A stretch of 64,000 nt of DNA from Caenispirillum bisanense (lineage in GTDB: Bacteria > Pseudomonadota > Alphaproteobacteria > Rhodospirillales > Rhodospirillaceae). Both the position numbers and the translations under genes were made by a program. The notes below the pieces were generated by a model. That model was given only the letters and a program-made list of their open reading frames with translations. It was not told the origin of the DNA and searched no databases. The stretch's first letter is position 1, and every line of letters begins with the position of its first letter. Below are positions 28,746 through 37,007 of this stretch, in pieces. Location of the stretch: the NCBI RefSeq assembly GCF_039523075.1, contig NZ_BAAAEP010000024.1:3647-67646 (forward strand). Direction: 5' to 3'.

Positions 28746-29627
28746 TCAATGGCCGGCGCGGCCGCCCGCCCCGCGCCCTTCCAGCCAGGTCTTGAGGACC
28801 AGGGTGACGAGGGCGAGGGCAGCCAGCAGCGAGGCGACGGCGAAGGCGGCGGCGAAGTTGTACTCGTTGTAGAGAATCTCGACGTGCAGCGGCATGGTGT
28901 TGGTGAAGCCGCGAATGTGCCCGGACACCACCGACACCGCCCCGAACTCGCCCATGGCGCGGGCGTTGCACAGCAGCACGCCGTAGAGCAGCCCCCACTT
29001 CACGTTGGGCAGGGTGACGGTCAGGAAGGTGCGCCAACCGCTGGCGCCCAGCGACAGCGCCGCCTCCTCGTCATCGGTGCCCTGCTGCTGCATGACCGGG
29101 ATCAGTTCCCGCGCCACGAACGGCAGGGTGACGAAGATGGTGGCGAGCACGATGCCGGGCACCGCGAAGATGATCTGCACCCCCTGCGCCGCCAGCCACG
29201 AGCCGAACCAGCCGGCGGCACCGAACAGCAGCACGTAGATCAGCCCGGCGATCACCGGCGACACCGAGAACGGCAGGTCGATCAGGGTGATGAGCAGGCT
29301 CTTGCCGCGGAACTCGAACTTCGCCACGGCCCAGGCGGCGCACAGGCCGAACACCACGTTGAGCGGCACCGATATGGCCGCCACCAGCAGCGTCAACTTG
29401 ATTGCCGCCACCGCGTCGGGCTCGGTCAGCGCCGTGAGATAAGTGCCGACGCCGGCCCGCAGCGCCTCGACGAACACCACCACCAGCGGCAGCGCAAGGA
29501 ACAGCAGCAGGAACAGCAAGGCGCCGGCGATCAGCAGCGCCCGCACCGGCGCCGACTCGCTCACCGGCGAGCGCAGCCGGCGCGGCGCGGCGGCGGGGGC
29601 GGCGGGAGTGGTGGACAGGGTCGCCAT
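28746..29627 (-). CDS. cysW: sulfate ABC transporter permease CysW
   Basis: 293-residue inner-membrane permease with an Ala/Pro-rich N-terminus and six helices. The EAA-type loop is FVARELIPVMQQQGTDDEEAALSLGASGWRTFLTVTLPNVKWGLLYGV. NARAMGEFGAVSVVSGHIRGFTNTMPLHVEILYNEYNFAAAFAVASLL is the CysW signature. It starts 2 nt after cysT. Confidence 0.95.
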   Translation of the reverse strand: MATLSTTPAAPAAAPRRLRSPVSESAPVRALLIAGALLFLLLFLALPLVVVFVEALRAGVGTYLTALTEPDAVAAIKLTLLVAAISVPLNVVFGLCAAWAVAKFEFRGKSLLITLIDLPFSVSPVIAGLIYVLLFGAAGWFGSWLAAQGVQIIFAVPGIVLATIFVTLPFVARELIPVMQQQGTDDEEAALSLGASGWRTFLTVTLPNVKWGLLYGVLLCNARAMGEFGAVSVVSGHIRGFTNTMPLHVEILYNEYNFAAAFAVASLLAALALVTLVLKTWLEGRGAGGRAGH

Positions 29628-29629
29628 GG

Positions 29630-30481
29630 TCAGCCCTTCTCCATGCGGGCGCGGCTCCAGGCCTGGATCAGGTTGAGGAGCAGCAGGATGACGAAGCTGA
29701 GCGTCAGCATGATCACCGCGACCGCCGTCGCCCCGGCATAGTTGAACTCCTCCAGCCGGATGACGATGAGCAGCGGCGCGATCTCCGACACCCGCGGGAT
29801 GTTGCCGGCGATGAAGATGACCGAGCCGTACTCGCCGACCCCACGGGCGAAGGCGAGCGCAAAGCCGGTCAGCAGCGCCGGCGACAACGCCGGCAGGATC
29901 ACCCGCGCCAGGGTGCGGGCACGGCCGGCGCCCAGGGTAGCGGCGGCTTCCTCCACCTCGCGGTCGAGGTCCTGCAGCACCGGCTGCACGGTGCGCACCA
30001 CGAAGGGCAGGCCGATGAAGGTCAGCGCCACCACGATGCCGGCCGGGGCATAGGCCACCTTCAGCCCCAGCGGTTCCAGGAAGCGGCCGATCCAGCCGTT
30101 GCCGGCGTAAAGCGCCGTCAGGGCGATGCCGGCCACCGCCGTCGGCAGGGCAAACGGCAGGTCGACCATGGCGTCCACCAGCCGCTTGCCGGGGAAGCGG
30201 TAGCGCACCAGCACCCACGCCACCAGCAGGCCGAACACCGCATTGATCGCCGCCGCCAGCAGGGCGGTGGTGAAGCTGAGGCGCACCGCCGCCACCGTGC
30301 GGCCGTCGGTGGCCAGCGCCAGGAACTCCTGCCAGCCGAGGCCGGCGGTCCGCACCACCACCGCCGACAGCGGGATGAGCACGATGAGGCCGAGATAGGC
30401 GACCGTCACCCCGAACGTCAGCCCGAAGCCGGGGATGACGCTCGGGCGCAGCCACCCGGGGGCGGTGCGGCGGGCGATCAT
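29630..30481 (-). CDS. cysT: sulfate ABC transporter permease CysT (CysU)
   Basis: 283 residues. Start at ATG 30481 (MIARRTAPGWLRPSVIPGFGLTFGVTVAYLGLIVLIPLSAVV), typical of CysT. LVDLPFALPTAVAGIAL-type sequence (MVDLPFALPTAVAGIALTALYAGNGWIG) and the EAA loop VQPVLQDLDREVEEAAATLGAGRARTLARVILPALSPALLTG are present. It starts 7 nt after the sbp stop. Confidence 0.95.
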   Translation of the reverse strand: MIARRTAPGWLRPSVIPGFGLTFGVTVAYLGLIVLIPLSAVVVRTAGLGWQEFLALATDGRTVAAVRLSFTTALLAAAINAVFGLLVAWVLVRYRFPGKRLVDAMVDLPFALPTAVAGIALTALYAGNGWIGRFLEPLGLKVAYAPAGIVVALTFIGLPFVVRTVQPVLQDLDREVEEAAATLGAGRARTLARVILPALSPALLTGFALAFARGVGEYGSVIFIAGNIPRVSEIAPLLIVIRLEEFNYAGATAVAVIMLTLSFVILLLLNLIQAWSRARMEKG

Positions 30482-30488
30482 GGCTGCC

Positions 30489-31505
30489 TCACTTGGGCTG
30501 GTAGATCTGGTCGAACACGCCGCCGTCGGCGAAGAACTTGGCCTGCGCCGCCTGCCAGCCGCCGAAGGTGTCGGTGATGGTGACCAGCTTGAGGTCGGGG
30601 AAGCGGGCGATGTCGGCCGCATCGGCGTGTTCGGGCTTCACCGGGCGGTAGTAGTGCTTGGCCGCCAGCCGCTGGCCCTCGGGGCTGTAGAGGTAGGCGA
30701 GGTAGGCTTCCGCCGCCTTGCGGGTGCCGCGCTTGTCGACGTTGCCGTCCACCACCGTCACCGGCGGCTGGGCGAGGATGCTGAGCGACGGGACGACGAT
30801 CTCCACCGTGTCCGGCCCCAGTTCCTCGATGGCGAGGAAGGCCTCGTTCTCCCACGCCAGCAGCACGTCGCCGATGCCGCGCTGGACGAAGGTGGTGGTC
30901 GACCCGCGGGCGCCGGTGTCGAGCACCGGCACGTTGCGCAGCACCTGCCCCACGAACTCGCGCGCCTTGGCCTCGTCGCCGCCGTTGTGCTCCAGCGCCC
31001 AGGCCCAGGCGGCCAGGAAGTTCCACCGCGCTCCGCCCGACGTCTTGGGGTTGGGGGTGATGACCTGCACGCCGTCCTTCACCAGGTCGCCCCAGTCGGT
31101 GATCTGCTTCGGGTTGCCCTTGCGCACCAGGAACACGATGGTCGAGGTGTAGGGCGCGCTGTCGTTGGGCAGTTCCGCCTGCCAGTCGGCGTTGATGAGG
31201 CCGGTGTGTTCGGCGATGGCGTCGATGTCGTAGGCGAGCGCCAGCGTCACCACATCCGCCGCCAGACCGTCGATCACCGCCCGCGCCTGCTTGCCGGACC
31301 CGCCGTGCGACATCTGGAACGACACCGACTCGCCGGTCTCCTTCTTCCACGCCGCCGCGAAGGACTGGTTGAACTCGCGGTACAGCTCGCGGGTCGGGTC
31401 GTAGGACACGTTCAGGAGGGTGGTCTCGGCCGCCGCGGCGGTCCAGGCAAGGCCGGCGGCAACGACGGCTACAGCACCAAGCAGCGAAAAACGGTGGTCG
31501 CGCAT
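30489..31505 (-). CDS. sbp: periplasmic sulfate-binding protein
   Basis: 338 residues with signal peptide MRDHRFSLLGAVAVVAAGLAWTAAAA. It shows the Sbp/CysP family run LLNVSYDPTRELYREFNQSFAAAWKKETGESVSFQMSHGGSGKQARAVIDGLAADVVTLALAYDIDAIAEHTGLI. TPNPKTSGGARWNFLAAWAWAL also fits, as does the C-terminal FGGWQAAQAKFFADGGVFDQIYQ. It is the first gene of sbp-cysT-cysW-cysA and divergent from the Rrf2 regulator. Confidence 0.96.
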   Translation of the reverse strand: MRDHRFSLLGAVAVVAAGLAWTAAAAETTLLNVSYDPTRELYREFNQSFAAAWKKETGESVSFQMSHGGSGKQARAVIDGLAADVVTLALAYDIDAIAEHTGLINADWQAELPNDSAPYTSTIVFLVRKGNPKQITDWGDLVKDGVQVITPNPKTSGGARWNFLAAWAWALEHNGGDEAKAREFVGQVLRNVPVLDTGARGSTTTFVQRGIGDVLLAWENEAFLAIEELGPDTVEIVVPSLSILAQPPVTVVDGNVDKRGTRKAAEAYLAYLYSPEGQRLAAKHYYRPVKPEHADAADIARFPDLKLVTITDTFGGWQAAQAKFFADGGVFDQIYQPK

Positions 31506-31537
31506 GATCGGGAACTCCCTCTGTCAGACCATCTTCC

Positions 31538-31572
31538 TTTACATTGCCTACCGACTAGGTATAGAAAGTCAA
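31538..31572. promoter_or_regulatory. divergent promoter region with Rrf2-type operator candidate
   Basis: Plus-strand promoter for the Rrf2 gene: TTTACA (31538-31543), 16 bp, TATAGA (31560-31565). In its spacer lies the inverted repeat CCTA-CCGAC-TAGG (31547-31559), a likely operator. On the minus strand TTGACT (31572-31567) is a -35 candidate for sbp, with a weaker -10 over the same palindrome. One bound protein could control both directions. Confidence 0.55.
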
Positions 31573-31681
31573 GAACGAACTTCCCGACCGCCCTGCCCCG
31601 AAGACGCCAGCAATGCACCTTGACCCGCGCCGGCGCATCGGCGAACAAGAGCGGTCCCCCTGCAAGGAGCGGATCCGCAGC

Positions 31682-32122
31682 GTGATTTCCCAGAAGGCCA
31701 AGTATGCCCTGCGCGCCCTGTTGGTGCTGGCCGATGCCGGCGTCGGCGAGTCGGTGCTGATTTCCGACATCGCCGAGGGCCAGCGCATCCCGCGCAAGTT
31801 CCTGGAACAGATCCTGCTCGACCTGAAGCATCGCGGCCTGCTGTCCAGCCGGCGCGGCAAGAACGGCGGCTATGCCCTGCTGCGGTCGCCGGACCTGATC
31901 TCGGTCGGCGAGGTGATGCGCATGGTCGACGGGCCGCTGGCGCCGCTGCCCTGCCTCAGCCGCATGGCCTACCGCCGCTGCGAGGACTGCGACGGCGAGG
32001 CCAACTGCCGCATCCGCCGCGTCTTCGCCGAGGCCCACCGCGCCAATACCGCCGTGCTCGACGGCACCACGCTCGCCGACATGGCCGCCGGCGACCGCCG
32101 CCTGATCGCCGACGCCGGCTGA
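31682..32122 (+). CDS. Rrf2-family transcriptional regulator
   Basis: 146 residues from GTG 31682, giving the standard Rrf2 start VISQKAKYALRALLVLA. The winged-helix region (about 1-85) reads ISDIAEGQRIPRKFLEQILLDLKHRGLLSSRRGKNGGYALLRSPDLISVGEVMRMVDGPLAPLPCLS. The cysteines CLSRMAYRRCEDCDGEANCRIRR (four Cys at about 98-121) could bind an Fe-S cluster or sense thiols. It diverges from the sulfate import operon and is convergent with cysteine dioxygenase. A sulfur- or cysteine-responsive regulator (CymR/IscR-like) is inferred. Confidence 0.88.
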   Translation: MISQKAKYALRALLVLADAGVGESVLISDIAEGQRIPRKFLEQILLDLKHRGLLSSRRGKNGGYALLRSPDLISVGEVMRMVDGPLAPLPCLSRMAYRRCEDCDGEANCRIRRVFAEAHRANTAVLDGTTLADMAAGDRRLIADAG

Positions 32123-32137
32123 GACCACGGGCTGAGC

Positions 32138-32172
32138 CCACGCTGCAATGAGCGCAGCTCGTTGCAGCGTGG
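32138..32172. terminator. bidirectional hairpin between convergent Rrf2 and CDO genes
   Basis: 16-bp stem (arms 32138-32153 and 32157-32172, outer part CCACGCTGCAA / TTGCAGCGTGG, one wobble) with a 3-nt loop. It is in the 97-bp gap between two gene ends. No U-run on either side. Confidence 0.6.
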
Positions 32173-32219
32173 CAAGCGCGACCGCGCGCCGCCGCTCATG
32201 CGGCCTGGCATGACTCCCC

Positions 32220-32744
32220 CTATCCCGCCGCCTCCATGGGGCGGTCGTAGACCCGCCGCGTCGCCACCGCGAAGGGGCAGCCGTAGACGTGCAGGCTGAT
32301 GGCGAGGTCGCGGGGGTCGTCGTTGCGGACCTCGTGGATGTCGTCGGCCGTCGCCACCGCCTGCACGCCGCCGGGCGCCAGCACGTCGACGCGGGTGATG
32401 GTCAGGGGTTCCGGCCCCGCCGCCGCGGCATAGCTGCGGGTGACCAGACGGCCGGCCACCACCCCCAGCACCGCCCAGCCGTTATGGTCGTGGATGGGCG
32501 ATGCCTGCCCCGGTCCCCAGGTCAGGCAGCCGATGCTGAAGCGCCCGCGCGGATCGTCGTGCAGCAGGGTGCGGCGGTAACCGCCGGTCTCCGCCACCGC
32601 CGCCGCGGCCGGCAGCCAGCCGGCGCAGCCCAGCAGGGCCGGCACATGCGCGGCGGCGGCGGCGGCGGCGGCCGGCGCCCGCTGCGGCGACGGATCGGCG
32701 GCATCCAGGGCGTCGATCAGGGCGAGCAGGGGATCACGGGTCAT
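32220..32744 (-). CDS. cysteine dioxygenase family protein (cupin, type I)
   Basis: 174 residues. It is a thiol dioxygenase that oxidises cysteine (or a related thiol such as 3-mercaptopropionate) to the sulfinate using a mononuclear iron. The 3-His site is visible: His85 and His87 in SPIHDHNGW and His152 in ISLHVYGCP. GYRRTLLHDDPRGRFSIGCLTWGPGQASPIHDHNGWAVLGVVAGRL is the family core. The start at ATG 32744 overlaps the FAD-protein stop by 4 nt, so the two are translated together. Upstream is an Ala-rich stretch (about 24-32). Substrate specificity is not decided by the sequence. Confidence 0.88.
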   Translation of the reverse strand: MTRDPLLALIDALDAADPSPQRAPAAAAAAAAHVPALLGCAGWLPAAAAVAETGGYRRTLLHDDPRGRFSIGCLTWGPGQASPIHDHNGWAVLGVVAGRLVTRSYAAAAGPEPLTITRVDVLAPGGVQAVATADDIHEVRNDDPRDLAISLHVYGCPFAVATRRVYDRPMEAAG

Positions 32745-34168
32745 GGCAGCGCCTCCAGGGTCGTCAGCGCGGGGGCGAGCCGCTCCGCCAGCGTCTCCGC
32801 CTGCGCCCGCAGGTCGGGCACCGCCGTGCATTCGTAAAGGGTGCCGCGCAACATCACCCCCAGGCCGAACAGGCCCGCCTGCGGCTGTCCGCCGCCGTCG
32901 TGCAGCGTGCCGTCCGCCTCCGCCGCGAAGCCGAGGCCGCAGGCATCGGCGGCGAGCAGGCCGTCCGCCAGGCATTGCCGCACCAGCGGGCTCGCCATGC
33001 GGGCGGGGTGCCCGTCGGCGCCGGTACAGTTGATGATCGCCGCCACCGCCAGCGTCGCCTCGCCGCCGTCGCGCAGGGCCAGGGTCACCGCCGCCCGCGC
33101 GTCGCCCAGCCGCCGCACGGCCGCGATGCGGCCGGCGTGGACACTGAGCAGCCCCGCCTGCCGCAGCAGGTCGATGGCATCGGCGGAGGCGTCGGGCATG
33201 CGGTGGCGGTGGACATTCCACAGGGTTTCCGCGTGACGCAGGAAGCGCCGCCGCTCCGCCGTCGGCAGGCGGGCCCACAGGTCCGCCGTCACCGGCCGCA
33301 GCCCGTCGATCACCGCCCGCCAGTCGGCGCCCTCGGCCCGGCATGCCTCCTTCAGGCGCCGCATCAGGGTGACGAGGCCCGCCGCCGCATCGTCCGGCGT
33401 GAACAGCGCCGGCGCCGGACGGGCGGTGCCGCGCCGGTGCGGCAGCAGTCCACGGCGGGACACCGCATGGACGGGGGCGCCGCGGGTGCTGTCGCCGCCC
33501 AGGCGCAGGGCCCAGTCGACCATGGACAGGCCGCTGCCGACCAGCAGCACCGGCCCGTCCGGCAGCGGCGGCGCCTGCGGGTCCCACGGATCGCGGCGAC
33601 ACAGCGGCCCCGTCAGCACGCCATCGGGATCGTCCACCACCGGCATCCGCGGCGGCTGGTTGCCGAGCGCCAGCACCACCGCCGGCGCCACCAGCTCGCC
33701 GCCGTCGCCCAGGCTCACCCGCCACAGGCCGCCGCAGCGGCGCAGGGCGGTGGCCACCGTGCGGCGGTGACAGATGGCGCCGGCGGCCAGCGCCTCCTGC
33801 ACCCGCTGGCGGACATAGGCGCCATAGAGGCGGCGCGGCAGGTAGTCGCCGGCCACGGCCTCCGCCGCCTCCGGCCAGCCCAGACGGGCACCGTGGGCGC
33901 GCGCCCAGGCCAGGAAATCCTCCGGCTGCGCGCTCGTGAGGCTCATGCCCCCGGCCGGAACGTTGAGCAGGTGATGGCGGTCGCAGCCGAGGCCGTAGGC
34001 CACCCCCTCCCCCGGCTGGGCCGCCGGATCGACCACCACCGGCCGCACCCGGCCGCCGGTCTGCCGCACCACGGCCAGCGCCGCCAGGCACCCGGCCGCA
34101 CCGCCGCCGACGATGACCAGGGCAACCCCCGGTACGGGCGGCGGGACAAGGGGATGTCGAGGCTGCAT
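32741..34168 (-). CDS. FAD/NAD(P)-binding protein (NAD_binding_9-like) coupled to cysteine dioxygenase
   Basis: 475 residues. The N-terminal Rossmann motif VIVGGGAAGCLAALAVV (about 18-34) is followed by GEGVAYGLGCDRHHLLNVPAGGMSLTSAQPEDFLAWARAHG, the hallmark of the NAD_binding_9 family (FAD-NAD(P)-binding). A second nucleotide motif is VLLVGSGLSMVDWALRLG. INCTGADGHPARMASPLVRQCLADGLLAADACGLGFAAEADG follows. It is probably a flavin oxidoreductase. Its stop overlaps the CDO start (ATGA), which suggests a role in thiol or sulfinate metabolism, but the reaction is unknown. The start ATG 34168 follows GGAG 9 nt upstream. Confidence 0.85.
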   Translation of the reverse strand: MQPRHPLVPPPVPGVALVIVGGGAAGCLAALAVVRQTGGRVRPVVVDPAAQPGEGVAYGLGCDRHHLLNVPAGGMSLTSAQPEDFLAWARAHGARLGWPEAAEAVAGDYLPRRLYGAYVRQRVQEALAAGAICHRRTVATALRRCGGLWRVSLGDGGELVAPAVVLALGNQPPRMPVVDDPDGVLTGPLCRRDPWDPQAPPLPDGPVLLVGSGLSMVDWALRLGGDSTRGAPVHAVSRRGLLPHRRGTARPAPALFTPDDAAAGLVTLMRRLKEACRAEGADWRAVIDGLRPVTADLWARLPTAERRRFLRHAETLWNVHRHRMPDASADAIDLLRQAGLLSVHAGRIAAVRRLGDARAAVTLALRDGGEATLAVAAIINCTGADGHPARMASPLVRQCLADGLLAADACGLGFAAEADGTLHDGGGQPQAGLFGLGVMLRGTLYECTAVPDLRAQAETLAERLAPALTTLEALP

Positions 34169-34183
34169 CGCTTCAACTCCATA

Positions 34184-34226
34184 TTGTCGATTGAGTGAGT
34201 AGACAAAACACCCGAGCGGTTGTCAA
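34184..34226 (-). promoter_or_regulatory. promoter and palindrome for the FAD-CDO operon
   Basis: Minus-strand -35 TTGACA (34226-34221), 17-bp spacer, -10 TCTACT (34203-34198). An inverted repeat TTGTC-N13-GACAA (34184-34206) covers the -10 and start region, a good position for a repressor or LysR-type site. Confidence 0.6.
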
Positions 34227-34285
34227 GGCGGCAGCAGCCTCCCCGCCCTCCATCTCACACCGACGGATGGTAGATTGATGCGCAT

Positions 34286-34313
34286 TTGACAGTTCAAGCA
34301 CGGCCTATTATCT
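34286..34313 (+). promoter_or_regulatory. sigma-70-type promoter for the cystine transporter operon
   Basis: Consensus TTGACA (34286-34291), 16-bp spacer, TTATCT (34308-34313), about 75 bp upstream of the tcyJ ATG. Confidence 0.6.
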
Positions 34314-34388
34314 CCGGGCTTCATGCCTCAGCCCGTGTGCCGGCGGCAGGCGTTCTGCCTGCATCACCCGCACCGCCAGGAGACCGAC

Positions 34389-35192
34389 ATGCTGTTCCCC
34401 CGCCTGGGCCGCGTCCTCGCGCTCGCCACCCTGCTCGCCGCCGGCCTTGGCGCCGGTGCCGGTTCCGTCTCCGCCCAGCAGCCGAGCCTGCTCGACCAGA
34501 TCAAGGAGCGCGGCAGCCTGCGCATCGGCGTGGAAGGCACCTACCCGCCGTTCAACTACACCGACGAACAGGGCAATCTGGTCGGCTTCGAGATCGATTT
34601 CGCCAAGGCGGTGGCCGGCGAACTGGGCGTTAAGGCCGAGTTCGTACCCACCAAGTGGGACGGCATGCTGGCGGGCCTCGATTCGTCGCGCTTCGACGCC
34701 ATCATGAACCAGGTGACCATCACCCCGGCGCGGCAGGAGAAGTACGACTTCACCCAGCCCTACACCATTTCCGGCATCCAGATCATCACCACCCGCAACC
34801 GCGCCGAGACGCTGACGACGCCGGAATCCCTGAACGGCCATGCGGTGGGCGTCGGCCTCGGCAGCAACTATGAACAGTGGCTGCGCGAGAACGCCCCCGG
34901 CGCCGACGTGCGCACCTACGACGACAATGTCGCCTCCCTCCAGGATCTGCGGGTCGGCCGCCTGGATGCCCTGCTCAACGACCGGCTGATGGCCGGCTAC
35001 CTGCTGCGCCAGTCGGACGGCGCCGTGGTGGCCGCCGGCGAACCGTTCTCGCAGCAGCGCATGGGCATCGCCATCCGCAGGGACAACCCCGAGCTTCTGG
35101 CCGCCCTCGACCAGGCCATCGAAAGCCTGCGCCAGAGCGGCCGGCTGGCCGAGATTTCCACCGAGTGGTTCGGCTCCGACGTGACGCAGTGA
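34389..35192 (+). CDS. tcyJ: cystine ABC transporter substrate-binding protein (TcyJ/FliY-like)
   Basis: 267 residues from ATG 34389 (AGGAG upstream), with signal peptide MLFPRLGRVLALATLLAAGLGAGAGSVSA. The mature protein closely follows the E. coli TcyJ (FliY) pattern as I recall it. The matching runs are ERGSLRIGVEGTYPPFNYTDEQGNLVGFEIDFAKAVAGELGV, PTKWDGMLAGLDSSRFDAIMNQVTITPARQEKYDFTQPYTISGIQ, VGVGLGSNYEQWLRENAPGADVRTYDD and the end STEWFGSDVT. It binds cystine (and probably related sulfur amino acids) in the periplasm. The position beside cysteine dioxygenase and sulfate import supports a sulfur role. Confidence 0.9.
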   Translation: MLFPRLGRVLALATLLAAGLGAGAGSVSAQQPSLLDQIKERGSLRIGVEGTYPPFNYTDEQGNLVGFEIDFAKAVAGELGVKAEFVPTKWDGMLAGLDSSRFDAIMNQVTITPARQEKYDFTQPYTISGIQIITTRNRAETLTTPESLNGHAVGVGLGSNYEQWLRENAPGADVRTYDDNVASLQDLRVGRLDALLNDRLMAGYLLRQSDGAVVAAGEPFSQQRMGIAIRRDNPELLAALDQAIESLRQSGRLAEISTEWFGSDVTQ

Positions 35193-35196
35193 CGCC

Positions 35197-35859
35197 ATGG
35201 ACGGCGTTCTCGCCTCGCTGGCCCAGGCGGCCCCCTTTCTGCTGAAGGGGGCCGTCTACACGGTGGTGCTCAGCATCGGCGGCATGACCTTCGGGCTGCT
35301 GCTGGGCTTCGTGCTGGCGCTGATGCGGCTGTCGCCGTTGAAGGTGCTGCGCTGGCCGGCGCGGGTCTATGTGTCGTTCATCCGCGGCACGCCGCTGCTG
35401 GTGCAGCTGTTCATCATCTACTACGGCCTGCCGCAGGCGGGCATCCGGCTGGACCCCATTCCCTCGGCCCTCATCGGCTTTTCGCTGAACATGGCGGCCT
35501 ATACGTCGGAGATCCTGCGCGGGGCCATCGCCTCCATCGACCGCGGCCAGTGGGAGGCCAGCTACTCCATCGGCATGACGCCGGCCCAGACCCTGCGGCG
35601 GACCATCCTGCCGCAGGCGGCGCGGGTGGCCCTGCCGGCGCTCGGCAACAGCTTCGTCAGCCTGGTGAAGGATACCTCGCTGGCGGCCACCATCCAGGTG
35701 CCGGAACTGTTCCGCCAGGCGCAGCTGATCACCGCCCGCACCTACGAGGTGTTCACCATGTACCTGGCGGCGGCGGCGCTGTACTGGGTGCTGTCGACCG
35801 CCCTGTCGTGGGGCCAGCACCGGCTGGAAGCCCGCGCCTCCCGCCATGTGAAGGCCTGA
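35197..35859 (+). CDS. tcyL: cystine ABC transporter permease (TcyL/YecS-like)
   Basis: 220-residue HisM-type permease, five hydrophobic helices. FIRGTPLLVQLFIIYYGLPQAGIRLDPIPSALIGFSLNMAAYTSEILRGAIASIDRGQWEASYSIGMTPAQTLRRTILPQA carries the EAA-like loop of polar amino-acid importers. It starts 4 nt after tcyJ. Confidence 0.9.
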   Translation: MDGVLASLAQAAPFLLKGAVYTVVLSIGGMTFGLLLGFVLALMRLSPLKVLRWPARVYVSFIRGTPLLVQLFIIYYGLPQAGIRLDPIPSALIGFSLNMAAYTSEILRGAIASIDRGQWEASYSIGMTPAQTLRRTILPQAARVALPALGNSFVSLVKDTSLAATIQVPELFRQAQLITARTYEVFTMYLAAAALYWVLSTALSWGQHRLEARASRHVKA

Positions 35860-35863
35860 CGCC

Positions 35864-36619
35864 ATGACCACCATGATCGAAGCCGCCGGCCTGACCAAGC
35901 GGTTCGGCGACGTGACGGTGCTGGACGCCGTCAACCTTGCCGTGGCGAAGGGCGAGGTGGTGGCGCTCATCGGGCCCAGCGGCTCGGGCAAGACCACCCT
36001 GCTGCGCCTGCTCAACTGCCTGGAGGCGCCCGACGGCGGCACCCTGCGGGTGGGCGCCATCACCGTCGACGGCGGCCGCCCGCTGGCGCGGCAGAAGGCG
36101 GCGGTGCGGGCGCTGCGCCAGCACGTCGGCTTCGTGTTCCAGACCTTCAACCTGTTCCCCCACCGCACGGCGCTGGAAAACGTCACCGAGGGTCCGGTGG
36201 TGGTGAAGGGGGTGCCCCGTGCCACGGCCGAGGCCGCCGGCCGCGCCCTGCTCGCCCGGGTCGGGCTGGCGGAGAAGGCCGATGCCTACCCCTCCAGCCT
36301 GTCCGGCGGGCAGCAGCAACGGGTCGCCATCGCCCGCGCGCTGGCCATGGAGCCCGACGTGCTGCTGTTCGACGAACCGACCAGCGCCCTCGACCCCGAG
36401 CTGGTGGGCGAGGTGCTGGCGGTGATCCGCGGGCTGGCGGCGGAACATCGTACCATGGTGATCGTCACCCACGAGATGGCCTTCGCCCGCGACGTCGCCG
36501 ACCGGGTAATCTTCATGGAGGGCGGCCGGATCGTGGAACAGGGCCCGGCCCGCGCCTTCTTCGACACCCCCCAGGAACCCCGCACCCGCCGCTTCCTCGC
36601 CCGCCTGCGCGGGGAGTGA
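35864..36619 (+). CDS. tcyN: cystine ABC transporter ATP-binding protein (TcyN/YecC-like)
   Basis: 251 residues. Walker A is GPSGSGKTTLLRLLNCLE, the signature SLSGGQQQRVAIARALAMEP, and Walker B VLLFDEPTSALDPELVGEVL. FVFQTFNLFPHRTALENVTEGPVVVKGV marks the polar amino-acid ATPase branch. It starts 4 nt after tcyL and ends the operon. The toxin-antitoxin pair that follows is on the other strand. Confidence 0.92.
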   Translation: MTTMIEAAGLTKRFGDVTVLDAVNLAVAKGEVVALIGPSGSGKTTLLRLLNCLEAPDGGTLRVGAITVDGGRPLARQKAAVRALRQHVGFVFQTFNLFPHRTALENVTEGPVVVKGVPRATAEAAGRALLARVGLAEKADAYPSSLSGGQQQRVAIARALAMEPDVLLFDEPTSALDPELVGEVLAVIRGLAAEHRTMVIVTHEMAFARDVADRVIFMEGGRIVEQGPARAFFDTPQEPRTRRFLARLRGE

Positions 36620-36680
36620 GGGGGTGAGCGGGGGCGGGTGGGTATGCGCCCGCGCCTGCCGGCGTCGATCTACTCCCGAC

Positions 36681-37007
36681 CTAAGGCAACAGCGCCTCAA
36701 CCGAGGTATCGAGGACCCGCGCCAGAGACTGATAGGTGTCCACCGTGCCGGTCTTGGCGCCGGTTTCGATCTCGGAGAGATAGCTTGCCGACAGGCCGCT
36801 GGCTTCCGCCACCGCCCGGAGTGACTGGCCGCGATACTCCCGCCAGGCCCGCACGGGATGAGTGCCGTTCATGATCGGCACCGCGACCTCATGGGGCAGA
36901 GTGACATCGCCGGCGGCCTCCAGGGCAGCAACCAGATCCTCAAGATCCTGCAGCCTCCCGAGAAGGGCGTCATAGTCCGCCTTGGGAACCGAGATCATCT
37001 CAGTCAT
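36681..37007 (-). CDS. HTH (XRE-family) antitoxin
   Basis: 108 residues. The N-terminal part (MTEMISVPKADYDALLGRLQDLEDLVAALEAAGD) is coiled-coil-like. A C-terminal Cro/C1-type HTH follows (about 57-105: REYRGQSLRAVAEASGLSASYLSEIETGAKTGTVDTYQSLARVLDTSVEALLP). It overlaps the RelE-like gene by 8 nt, and the toxin is encoded first. The predicted function is to neutralise the toxin and repress the operon at the palindrome upstream of the toxin gene. Confidence 0.85.
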   Translation of the reverse strand: MTEMISVPKADYDALLGRLQDLEDLVAALEAAGDVTLPHEVAVPIMNGTHPVRAWREYRGQSLRAVAEASGLSASYLSEIETGAKTGTVDTYQSLARVLDTSVEALLP

